Assembly: GCA_041910015.1 (NCBI GenBank)
Contig: JAYRRR010000077.1
Location: 1-64,000 of the forward strand
Length of the DNA: 64,000 bases
DNA from: RPQJ01 sp041910015
GTDB taxonomy: Bacteria > Pseudomonadota > Gammaproteobacteria > Steroidobacterales > Steroidobacteraceae
Reading direction: 5' to 3'
Both the position numbers and the translations under genes were made by a program. Numbering within the stretch: the stretch's first letter is position 1; the number at the start of each line of letters is the position of its first letter. Shown piece after piece: positions 42,315 to 49,236 of the stretch. The notes beneath the pieces are model-generated. The model did not search any database. It was given only the letters and a program-made list of their open reading frames with translations, and was not told the origin of the DNA.

Positions 42315-42342
42315 TTGCGGGCCCACCGCCGCCCGCTATAAT
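42315..42342 (+). promoter_or_regulatory. Sigma-70 promoter for the thiamine uptake operon
   Basis: TTGCGG (42315-42320), 16-bp spacer, perfect TATAAT (42337-42342). Predicted transcript start about 42349, directly at the first base of the TPP aptamer. Confidence 0.65.
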
Positions 42343-42348
42343 CGGCGC

Positions 42349-42456
42349 CACCTTGGGGTGGCCTGCATGGGCCTGAGATGTCGACCGCGGGGCGTGCTCC
42401 GCACATCGACGAACCCGTCGAACCTGATCCGGTTAGTACCGGCGTAGGGAGCAGGT
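42349..42456 (+). ncRNA. TPP riboswitch (THI element)
   Basis: Contains the conserved aptamer segments in order: GGGGTG (about 42354), CTGAGATG (42372-42379), an optional extra hairpin (GCGGGG...CTCCGC inside ATGTCGA...TCGAC), ACCC (about 42414), AACCTGATCCGG and GTACCGGCGTAGGGAGC. CTGAGA binds the pyrimidine and the GGCGTAGGG side the pyrophosphate arm in known TPP aptamers. The 3' AGGGAG doubles as the Shine-Dalgarno of the receptor gene, 5 nt from its ATG, so TPP binding should block translation directly. No separate terminator hairpin is seen. Confidence 0.93.
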
Positions 42457-44619
42457 ATGACATTCCGCCTTTCTTGCGCATCGCGCATCCGCGCGTACCC
42501 ACTTCGGGCACTCCACCGGAACCGGGCCGTGCCCGGCATCCGATGCTGGTGCACAGCCCTGGCCTGTCTGCCGCTGCTCGGCGGGGCCGCCATGCCGGTC
42601 GCCGCCCAGTCGGCCAGTGCCGGCCCCGCGACGCTCGAGGAAATCGTCGTCACCGCGTCGCTGCGGCGCGAGTCCGTTGCCGGGATTCCGGCGAGCACCA
42701 CGGTGCTCTCGGGCACGACCCTCGAGGCGGCCGCCCTGCAGCACTTCGAGGACGTGCTCGGGCTCGTGCCCAACCTGAACTGGTCGGGAGGCAGCTCCCG
42801 GCCGCGTTTCTTCCAGTTGCGCGGCATCGGCGAGCTCGAGCAGTACCAGGGCGCGCCGAACCCGTCGGTCGGGTTTCTCGTCGACGAAATCGACCTGAGC
42901 GGGGCAGGCATGCCGGCCACGCTGTTCGACGCCGAGCAGGTCGAGGTGCTGCGCGGCCCGCAAGGGACTCGCTACGGAGCGAATGCGCTGGCGGGCCTGA
43001 TCAAGCTCAAGACCCGCGACGCGAATCCCACGGGCGAGTTCGATGCGGAAATCACGGCGGGAGAACACGACACCTGGTCGGCCGGCGCGGTGGCAGGTGG
43101 CGCGCTCGGCGCCGCGGGCTCGGCCTGGCGGCTCGTCGGGCAGCGATTTTCGAGCGACGGCTTCCTGCGCGACGCCTGGCTCGGTCGCGACGACACGAAC
43201 GGCCGCGACGAGACTACGGTGCGCGGCAAGCTGAGGCTCGAGCTTCCGGCGGGGTGGCGCGGGGATCTCGCCGCGCTCCATGTCGACCTCGACAACGGCT
43301 ACGACGCGTTCTCGCTCGACAACTCGCGACGCACGCTGTCCGACCGGCCGGGTCGCGACGCGCAGCGCACGAAGGGCCTGTCGGCGGTGTTCGACGGCCC
43401 GCTCGGTGACCTGAGGCTGAGCAGCACGACGGCGCATGCCGCATCCGACAGCGTGTACAGCTTCGACGGCGACTGGGGCAACGATGCGTACTGGGGCGCC
43501 TACGCGCCATATGACTACTTCTCGAATTACCAGCGCGAACGGTCGACGCTGACGGAAGATCTGCGGCTCGGCAGCGGCGCAGGCAGCGCCGTCGACTGGG
43601 TGGCCGGTGTCTATGCGCTGCGGCTCGAGGAAGACTCGCTGCAGCGTGACTATTTCGCCGAGGCGCTGCTGCGTGCACCGCTCGAAGCGCAGTACGCGGC
43701 CACGAGTCTGGCCGCATACGGCGAAGCGGAGTGGCGCCTGAGCGCGACGACGTCGCTGACGGCAGGCCTGCGCGTCGAGACGCGCAGCGCGGACTACCAC
43801 GACTCCGACGGCGCGCGCTTCGACCCGCGCGACACGATGCTCGGCGGGCAGGTGTCGATCGAGGGCGCCGCCGGCGGGTCCGCGCACTGGTACGCGACCG
43901 TCGCGCGCGGCTACAAGGCCGGCGGATTCAATATCGGCGCGGCGGTCCCCGCGAATCGTCGCCAGTTCGAGCCGGAATATCTCTGGAACGCCGAGGCGGG
44001 ACTGCGCTTCGCCGACGAAGCATCGCGCCTGCAGGGCGAACTGTCGGTCTTCCACATGTGGCGCGAAGAGCAGCAGGTGTCGACCTCTTTCCAGCTCGAC
44101 CCCGGCGACCCGCTGTCGTATGTCTTCTTCACCGACAACGCGGCACGCGGGCGCAACTACGGCCTCGAGGCCTCGGGCTCGTGGCGCGTGGCGCCGCGGG
44201 TCACGCTGGACGCGACGCTGGGCCTGCTCCACTCGGAGTACCTGGGCTATCAATACGGCGACCGCGACCTCGACGGCCGCGAGCAGGCGCATGCGCCCTC
44301 GTGGCAGTACTCGGTCTCGGCGCAGTGGGGCGGCGAGCAGGGCTGGCTGCTGCGCGCCGACCTCGTCGGGGTCGATGCCTTCTATTTCGACGCGAGCCAC
44401 GATCAGCGCTCCTCGCCGTATGCACTGCTGAACCTGAAGGCCGGCTGTACGCGCGGCGCGTGGTCCGCTTCGGCCTGGGCACGCAACCTCACGGACGAGG
44501 ACTATGCCGTGCGCGGTTTCTACTTCGGCCTCGAGCCGCCCGATTTCGCGAACGAACTCTACGTGCAGCGTGGCGACGGCCGGCTCGTCGGCGTCACGCT
44601 GGCCTGGCGCTGGAAGTGA
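42457..44619 (+). CDS. TonB-dependent receptor, probable thiamine outer-membrane transporter
   Basis: 720 residues. A long basic leader and a signal sequence ending about residue 51 (AMPVAAQ), TonB box LEEIVVTASLRRES, plug with FFQLRGIGELEQYQG and VEVLRGPQGTRYGANALAGL, barrel with YATVARGYKAGGFNIG and C-terminal Trp-Arg-Trp-Lys. Its start is under the TPP riboswitch and the next genes encode a thiamine-binding protein, a PnuC-type transporter and a kinase, so thiamine (or its phosphates) is the likely ligand; this is context-based inference supported by earlier riboswitch surveys that found such receptors. Confidence 0.88.
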   Translation: MTFRLSCASRIRAYPLRALHRNRAVPGIRCWCTALACLPLLGGAAMPVAAQSASAGPATLEEIVVTASLRRESVAGIPASTTVLSGTTLEAAALQHFEDVLGLVPNLNWSGGSSRPRFFQLRGIGELEQYQGAPNPSVGFLVDEIDLSGAGMPATLFDAEQVEVLRGPQGTRYGANALAGLIKLKTRDANPTGEFDAEITAGEHDTWSAGAVAGGALGAAGSAWRLVGQRFSSDGFLRDAWLGRDDTNGRDETTVRGKLRLELPAGWRGDLAALHVDLDNGYDAFSLDNSRRTLSDRPGRDAQRTKGLSAVFDGPLGDLRLSSTTAHAASDSVYSFDGDWGNDAYWGAYAPYDYFSNYQRERSTLTEDLRLGSGAGSAVDWVAGVYALRLEEDSLQRDYFAEALLRAPLEAQYAATSLAAYGEAEWRLSATTSLTAGLRVETRSADYHDSDGARFDPRDTMLGGQVSIEGAAGGSAHWYATVARGYKAGGFNIGAAVPANRRQFEPEYLWNAEAGLRFADEASRLQGELSVFHMWREEQQVSTSFQLDPGDPLSYVFFTDNAARGRNYGLEASGSWRVAPRVTLDATLGLLHSEYLGYQYGDRDLDGREQAHAPSWQYSVSAQWGGEQGWLLRADLVGVDAFYFDASHDQRSSPYALLNLKAGCTRGAWSASAWARNLTDEDYAVRGFYFGLEPPDFANELYVQRGDGRLVGVTLAWRWK

Positions 44620-44646
44620 GGCGCCGCTTTGCCCGGAGGTGAACCC

Positions 44647-44904
44647 ATGCGCACTGCCATCGAAATCAGCCTGTACCCGCTCGATGCCGATTACGTCCCG
44701 CCGATCAAGGATTTCATCGAGCGGCTCAACCGGCATTCCGGGCTGACCGTGGTCACCAATGCCATGAGCACGCAGGTCGCCGGGGAGCACGACCTCGTGT
44801 TCGCCGCGCTCGCTCAGGAAACGCGGACGACGTTCGGCGCGGACCGTCGCGCGGTGTTCGTCATGAAGGTCCTCGGCGGGCAGCCGACGTCCGACGAGCG
44901 CTGA
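44647..44904 (+). CDS. Thiamine-binding protein (MTH1187/YkoF-like)
   Basis: 85 residues, one complete Thiamine_BP (PF01910-type) ferredoxin-like domain: IEISLYPLDADYVPPIKDFI, LTVVTNAMSTQVAGEHDLVF, VFVMKVLGG. Family members bind thiamine or hydroxymethylpyrimidine. No signal peptide, so a cytoplasmic carrier or sensor rather than a periplasmic binding protein. A very strong ribosome-binding site GGAGGTGA (44634-44641) precedes ATG 44647. It lies 27 bp after the receptor gene, in the riboswitch operon. Confidence 0.9.
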   Translation: MRTAIEISLYPLDADYVPPIKDFIERLNRHSGLTVVTNAMSTQVAGEHDLVFAALAQETRTTFGADRRAVFVMKVLGGQPTSDER

Positions 44905-44922
44905 ACCCTGCTCGAATCGATC

Positions 44923-45516
44923 ATGACCGCGCTCGCCGCGGTATCGCACGTGGAATGGCTGGCGGTCGTGCTCGCGCTCGGCTACCTGCTGCTCGCGATT
45001 CGCCAGAATCCGTGGTGCTGGGCTTTCTCCGTCGCGAGTTCGCTGCTGTACCTGGTGCTGTTCGCGCGCGCGGGTCTGGTGATGCAGGCGGCCCTGCAGG
45101 TCTTCTTCGTCGCGATGGCCGCCTACGGCTGGCGCCAATGGCGCGGTGGCGGCGTGGCGGCGCCGGCACGGGTGCGTCGTTGGCCCGCGCGCTGGCACGT
45201 CGGGTCGATCGTGGCCATTGCACTGGCCGCCGGCATCAACGGCGCGCTGATCGCAGGGCCCGGTGCGGCGACGTGGGTGTCCTGCGCCGATGCCGCGATC
45301 GCCTGGGGCAGCGTGCTCACGACCTGGCTCGTCGCGCGCAAGGTGCTGGAAAACTGGCTGTACTGGATCGCGATCGACCTCGCCGCGGTGGTGCTGTACG
45401 CATCGCAGGGCCTGTCGGCCACGGCGGGCCTGTACCTGCTCTATGCCGCGCTGGCCGTGCGTGGCCACGCGGCCTGGCGGGCGGACGAGCGTGCGGCGAT
45501 CGATGTCGCTGCCTGA
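44923..45516 (+). CDS. pnuT: PnuC-family transporter, probable thiamine permease PnuT
   Basis: 197 residues, about seven membrane helices; N-terminal half EWLAVVLALGYLLLAIRQNPWCWAFSV and C-terminal half VLENWLYWIAIDLAAVVLYA match the conserved Trp- and Asn-containing helices of PnuC vitamin carriers. PnuC proper moves nicotinamide riboside; homologues under TPP riboswitches are called PnuT and move thiamine. They work by facilitated diffusion and depend on an intracellular kinase to trap the vitamin, which the next gene supplies. Confidence 0.88.
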   Translation: MTALAAVSHVEWLAVVLALGYLLLAIRQNPWCWAFSVASSLLYLVLFARAGLVMQAALQVFFVAMAAYGWRQWRGGGVAAPARVRRWPARWHVGSIVAIALAAGINGALIAGPGAATWVSCADAAIAWGSVLTTWLVARKVLENWLYWIAIDLAAVVLYASQGLSATAGLYLLYAALAVRGHAAWRADERAAIDVAA

Positions 45517-46444
45517 GGTCATGAACACCTGGCTTGTGGCCGAGCGCGACGCGCGGCAGGCGTTGCGCCTGGAGGCATCCACCGTCGTGCTCGCCGATGG
45601 GGCGTTCGAACCGGTGCCGGGCGGATTCAGTAATCACGCCTGGCGCGTCACTGCGAGCGACGGCACGCGATGCTTCGTCCGCCTCGCCAGTCGGCAGGTC
45701 GAGCGGCTCGGCGCGGATCACGTCACCGAGTGCCGCGTCGCCGGTCTTGCGGCTGCCGTCGGGCTGGCGCCAGACATCGTGCGTTGTGATCCGCGCGAAC
45801 GGCTGCTCGTCACGCGGTGGCTCGACGAGGCGCCGGCAGGGCGGCCGGTCGCCGACGGCCGGCGCATGCGCGTCCTCGCAACGACGCTCGCGCGGCTGCA
45901 CGGCTTGGCGCCGCCCGTCGGGCTGCGCGTCGTGGACTTCGAGGCCCAGGCGAGGCAGCTCGAACGTGAGATCGGCACCGACACGGCGGAGGGGCGGCTC
46001 GCCGTGCTGGCCGCGAGCGTCTTCGACCGACTGCAGACCGCTGCGCCGCCGATGGTCCCCTGCCACAACGACCTCAGTCCGTCCAACGTGATCTGGGATG
46101 CCACGGGCCGGGCGTGGCTCGTCGACTGGGAATACGCGGGTCTTGGCGACGCCGCGTTCGACCTGGGCTCGCTCGCGAGCCAGCATGGGCTCGGCGCACA
46201 GGCACGTGCGAGGCTGCTCGGCGACTACGTCGCGGCCGGCGGCCAGCTGGACGCCGGGCGGCTGGATCTCGCGGCCTGGGCGTTCGATTACGTCCAGTGG
46301 CTCTGGTACCGGGCGAGCATCGCCGCCGCCGTGGACGCCGCGGACCACCGCGCGGCCGCCGCCCGGTCAGGTCGCCTGCACGAGTCGCTGCAGGCGCGTG
46401 CAAGCCGTCTCTTGCGCTGCAATAATGCGGGGTTTGGAGCATGA
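45503..46444 (+). CDS. Aminoglycoside-phosphotransferase-fold kinase, probable thiamine kinase
   Basis: 313 residues of APH/choline-kinase fold: catalytic loop CHNDLSPSNVIWD (HxDxxxxN) and metal motif LVDWEYAGLGDAAFDLG. E. coli ThiK (YcfN) shares this fold; operon context (riboswitch, receptor, thiamine-binding protein, PnuT) points to thiamine phosphorylation as the trapping step. A choline- or homoserine-kinase-like role cannot be excluded by sequence. Two starts: ATG 45503 overlapping pnuT by 14 bp, or ATG 45521, 4 bp after its stop; coordinates use the first. The stop overlaps the ferredoxin ATG. Confidence 0.82.
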   Translation: MSLPEVMNTWLVAERDARQALRLEASTVVLADGAFEPVPGGFSNHAWRVTASDGTRCFVRLASRQVERLGADHVTECRVAGLAAAVGLAPDIVRCDPRERLLVTRWLDEAPAGRPVADGRRMRVLATTLARLHGLAPPVGLRVVDFEAQARQLEREIGTDTAEGRLAVLAASVFDRLQTAAPPMVPCHNDLSPSNVIWDATGRAWLVDWEYAGLGDAAFDLGSLASQHGLGAQARARLLGDYVAAGGQLDAGRLDLAAWAFDYVQWLWYRASIAAAVDAADHRAAAARSGRLHESLQARASRLLRCNNAGFGA

Positions 46445-46788
46445 GCCGCGACGGCGGCACGGGTGTGAGCATGGCCAAGATGGTGGTGACCGATCGCGAC
46501 GGCAACGTCCACGAGGTCGAGGGACGCGTGGGCGTGAAGTTCATGGAAACGCTGCGGGAGTACGATTGGGGTGTGACGGCCATCTGCGGCGGGCTCTGCT
46601 CCTGCGCCACGTGTCACATCCTGATCGAACCGGAGTGGCACGACCGCCTGCCGGCGCCGCAGAGCGACGAAAAGGACCTGCTGCTCGAACTCGGACACTA
46701 CGACGCCGGCCGTTCGCGGCTGAGCTGCCAGGTCGACTTCACTGACTCGCTCGACGGCGTGCGCATGACGATCGCCACGGACGAATGA
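46441..46788 (+). CDS. 2Fe-2S ferredoxin (adrenodoxin type)
   Basis: 115 residues. Cluster ligands CX5CX2C then C: CGGLCSCATC ... LSCQV, with the ILIEPEWHDRLP and EKDLLLEL segments of vertebrate-type [2Fe-2S] ferredoxins that serve P450s and dioxygenases. No partner oxygenase or reductase is adjacent; the type 2 reductase at 3.6 kb is a possible electron source. ATG 46441 overlaps the kinase stop, so it is read with the thiamine operon, though no thiamine-related role is known. Met 11 or 14 are alternative starts. Confidence 0.88.
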   Translation: MSRDGGTGVSMAKMVVTDRDGNVHEVEGRVGVKFMETLREYDWGVTAICGGLCSCATCHILIEPEWHDRLPAPQSDEKDLLLELGHYDAGRSRLSCQVDFTDSLDGVRMTIATDE

Positions 46789-46817
46789 CGGCGCGGCACT
46801 TGCAGCAGGGAGAAGAG

Positions 46818-47579
46818 ATGGGCGTTTCATTCGATCTGACCGGGCGCGTTGCGCTCGTCACCGGCGCGAGCCGTGGCATCGGTGAGGCGATCGCCCGGGG
46901 GCTGGCGCAGCACGGCGCCGAAGTCATCGTCTCCAGCCGCAAGCTGGATGGCTGCGAGCCGGTCGCCGCCGGAATCGTCGCGACGGGCGGAAAAGCGCGG
47001 GCCCTGGCCTGCCACATCGGCGACATGGCCGCGCTCGAGGCGACGTTCGCACGGGTGCAGGCCGACTACGGCCGGCTGGACGTGCTGGTCAACAACGCGG
47101 CGACCAATCCCTATTACGGGCACGTGCTCGACACCGACCTCGGCGCGTTCCAGAAGACCGTCGACGTCAACATCCGCGGCTATTTCTACGCGTCGGTGTT
47201 CGGCGGCCGGCTCATGCGCGAGCACGGTGGCGGCTCGATCATCAACGTTGCGTCGATCAACGCGGTGCGTCCCGGTCCGCTGCAGGCGATCTACTCGATC
47301 ACCAAGGGGGCGGTGCTGAACATGACCAAGGCCTTCGCGAAGGAGTGCGGGCCGCACGGCATCCGCTGCAACGCGCTGCTGCCCGGGTTGATCCGCACCC
47401 GGTTCGCCGGCGCGCTGCTCGAGGACGAAAAGCAGCTCGAGCATTACCTCGGCGCGAACCCGCTCGGGCGGGTCGGCGAGCCGCAGGATCTGGCCGGCGC
47501 GGCCGTGTTCCTGGCCTCACCGGCGTCGTCGTACGTGACGGGCGAGTTCCTCGTCGTCGACGGTGGCTTCCTGACCTGA
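46818..47579 (+). CDS. Short-chain dehydrogenase/reductase
   Basis: 253-residue Rossmann enzyme. Cofactor motif TGASRGIGEAI, NNAATNP, and catalytic Ser-Tyr-Lys in INVASINAVRPGPLQAIYSITKGAV; C-terminal DLAGAAVFLASPASSYVTG. The substrate is unknown; NAD(H) versus NADP(H) is not decided by the visible residues. ATG 46818 is chosen because GGGAGAAG precedes it, although the frame is open to 46785. 29 bp after the ferredoxin; converges on gpmA with 2 bp between stops. Confidence 0.85.
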   Translation: MGVSFDLTGRVALVTGASRGIGEAIARGLAQHGAEVIVSSRKLDGCEPVAAGIVATGGKARALACHIGDMAALEATFARVQADYGRLDVLVNNAATNPYYGHVLDTDLGAFQKTVDVNIRGYFYASVFGGRLMREHGGGSIINVASINAVRPGPLQAIYSITKGAVLNMTKAFAKECGPHGIRCNALLPGLIRTRFAGALLEDEKQLEHYLGANPLGRVGEPQDLAGAAVFLASPASSYVTGEFLVVDGGFLT

Positions 47580-47581
47580 GG

Positions 47582-48334
47582 TCACCGCTTCTCGGTCTGC
47601 TTCGCCACGGCTTCGGCACGCGCCTTCACGGCCTCAGGGTCGCCGAGATAGCGGCTCGACACGGGCGTCAGGCTCGCGTCGAGTTCATACAGCAGCGGCA
47701 CGCCCGTCGGGATGTTCAGCTCGACGATCGCGGAGTCCGACATGCGGTCGAGCATCTTTACCAGCGCGCGCAGGCTGTTGCCGTGCGCGGCGACGAGCAC
47801 GTTGCGCCCGGCCCGCAATTCGGGGGCGATGCGTGCCTCCCAGAACGGCAGTACGCGCGCCAGCGTGTCCTTGAGTGATTCGCACGCCGGCAGCTCGGCC
47901 GGCGGCACCTGCGCGTAGCGGCGGTCGAACCGCGGGTGGCCGGGGTCGCTCGCCGGCAGCGGCGGCGGCGGGATGTCGTAGCTGCGCCGCCAGATCTTCA
48001 CCTGTTCCGCACCGTGCTTCTCGACCGTCTGCGCCTTGTCGAGGCCCTGCAGCGAGCCGTAGTGACGTTCGTTGAGGCGCCAGCTGCGCTCGACCGGCAG
48101 CCACATCAGGTCCATTTCGTCGAGCGCGATCCAGAGCGTGCGGATGGCGCGCTTCAGGACCGACGTGAAGGCGACGTTGAACGCGATGCCTTCCGCCTTC
48201 AGCAGGCGTCCGGCCTCCTGTGCTTCCTGCCGGCCCTGCGCTGACAGATCGACGTCGATCCAGCACGTGAAGAGGTTCTCGAGGTTCCAGATGCTCTGGC
48301 CGTGGCGCAGGAGCAGCAGCTTGCCGGTACTCAT
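47582..48334 (-). CDS. gpmA: 2,3-bisphosphoglycerate-dependent phosphoglycerate mutase
   Basis: Interconverts 3- and 2-phosphoglycerate in glycolysis. 250 residues, as in the family. Phospho-His motif LLLRHGQSIWNLENLFT, substrate-binding NERHYGSLQGLDK, second catalytic His in VAAHGNSLRAL. In the highly conserved FTGW segment the Gly is Cys (FTCW), an odd change close to the active site. Orthologues otherwise align end to end. Confidence 0.93.
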   Translation of the reverse strand: MSTGKLLLLRHGQSIWNLENLFTCWIDVDLSAQGRQEAQEAGRLLKAEGIAFNVAFTSVLKRAIRTLWIALDEMDLMWLPVERSWRLNERHYGSLQGLDKAQTVEKHGAEQVKIWRRSYDIPPPPLPASDPGHPRFDRRYAQVPPAELPACESLKDTLARVLPFWEARIAPELRAGRNVLVAAHGNSLRALVKMLDRMSDSAIVELNIPTGVPLLYELDASLTPVSSRYLGDPEAVKARAEAVAKQTEKR

Positions 48335-48428
48335 GGATGGCGTGTCTCGGATGGATGCGACGAGGTGTCCGTCTCGTTTATAGCAACCCGCGGCCGCCGC
48401 GGCCAGACGCGGAAATGCCGAGGCCGGC

Positions 48429-49223
48429 TCAGCGGGTCAGGTGCTGGTCGAGGCCGCGCGCGCAGCGCGTGCGGCCGCTGAGCACGGTCTCGCGCCACCG
48501 CTCCTGGTTCGCCCGCGCCGCGGCTCGCGACGCCGGGCGATGGTGCAGGTGCCAGGCGATGCCGCCGAACACCAGCGTCTGGCGTCGCAGCCCCTGGTTG
48601 GTGAGCCGCGCGCAGAGTTCCTTGTCTTCGGACCCCCAGCCCGTCAGTTCCTCGTCGAAGCCGTTGACGCGCAGCAGGTCGTCGCGCCAGAACGCCTGGT
48701 TGCACGACTTCACGGCGACGAACGCGTTGGCCGCGCGGTGCAGCCGCTGGCCGAGGCGAGGCGCGTGCATGACGTAGGCACGACGGCGGGTGTCGATCCC
48801 ACGTGCCCAGGGCGCGGGCAGCGCGCCAGTCTGCAGCAACCGGCGCGTGGCGGGTTCGTCGAGCGGAATGCGGACGCCCTGCGTCCAGAATCCGCGCCGC
48901 GCGATGCGCCGGTGGTCGGCGACGAATTGCGGGTGCAGCACCATGTCGCCGTCGACCAGCAGCACGTAGTCGCAGTCGGTCCGGGCGATCGCGAGGTTGC
49001 GCGCCCGCCCGGCGCGGAAGCCCGCGTGCACCTGGCGCACGTGGTGCACGGGGCAGGGGACTCGACGGGCGAAGGCCTCGACGACGCGCGTCACGGCCGG
49101 CCCCGATCCGTCGTCCGCCACGACGACCTCGTCGGGCACGCGCGTCTGCGCCCGCACACTGTCGAGGGCGCGGTCGAGCGCTTCGGCGCGCTCGAACACC
49201 GCGACGACGAGACAGGTGCGCAT
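48429..49223 (-). CDS. Family 2 glycosyltransferase with galactosyltransferase-like C-terminus
   Basis: 264 residues. GT-A fold: VVVADDGSGPAVTRVV near the N-terminus, DxD-type LLVDGDMVLHPQF, then NGFDEELTGWGSEDKELCARL, the Gly-Trp-Gly-x-Glu-Asp motif of the C-terminal galactosyltransferase region. Such enzymes often build lipopolysaccharide core or capsule. No other envelope-sugar genes are adjacent. It lies 13 bp downstream of the big glutamate dehydrogenase gene on the same strand. Confidence 0.83.
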   Translation of the reverse strand: MRTCLVVAVFERAEALDRALDSVRAQTRVPDEVVVADDGSGPAVTRVVEAFARRVPCPVHHVRQVHAGFRAGRARNLAIARTDCDYVLLVDGDMVLHPQFVADHRRIARRGFWTQGVRIPLDEPATRRLLQTGALPAPWARGIDTRRRAYVMHAPRLGQRLHRAANAFVAVKSCNQAFWRDDLLRVNGFDEELTGWGSEDKELCARLTNQGLRRQTLVFGGIAWHLHHRPASRAAARANQERWRETVLSGRTRCARGLDQHLTR

Positions 49224-49236
49224 CGCCGCGCCGGTC

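Noticed and set aside
42433..45582. 1,049-codon minus-strand frame across the thiamine operon
   Set aside because: Opposite a TPP riboswitch, TonB receptor and PnuT with clear signatures; an artefact of GC-rich codon use.
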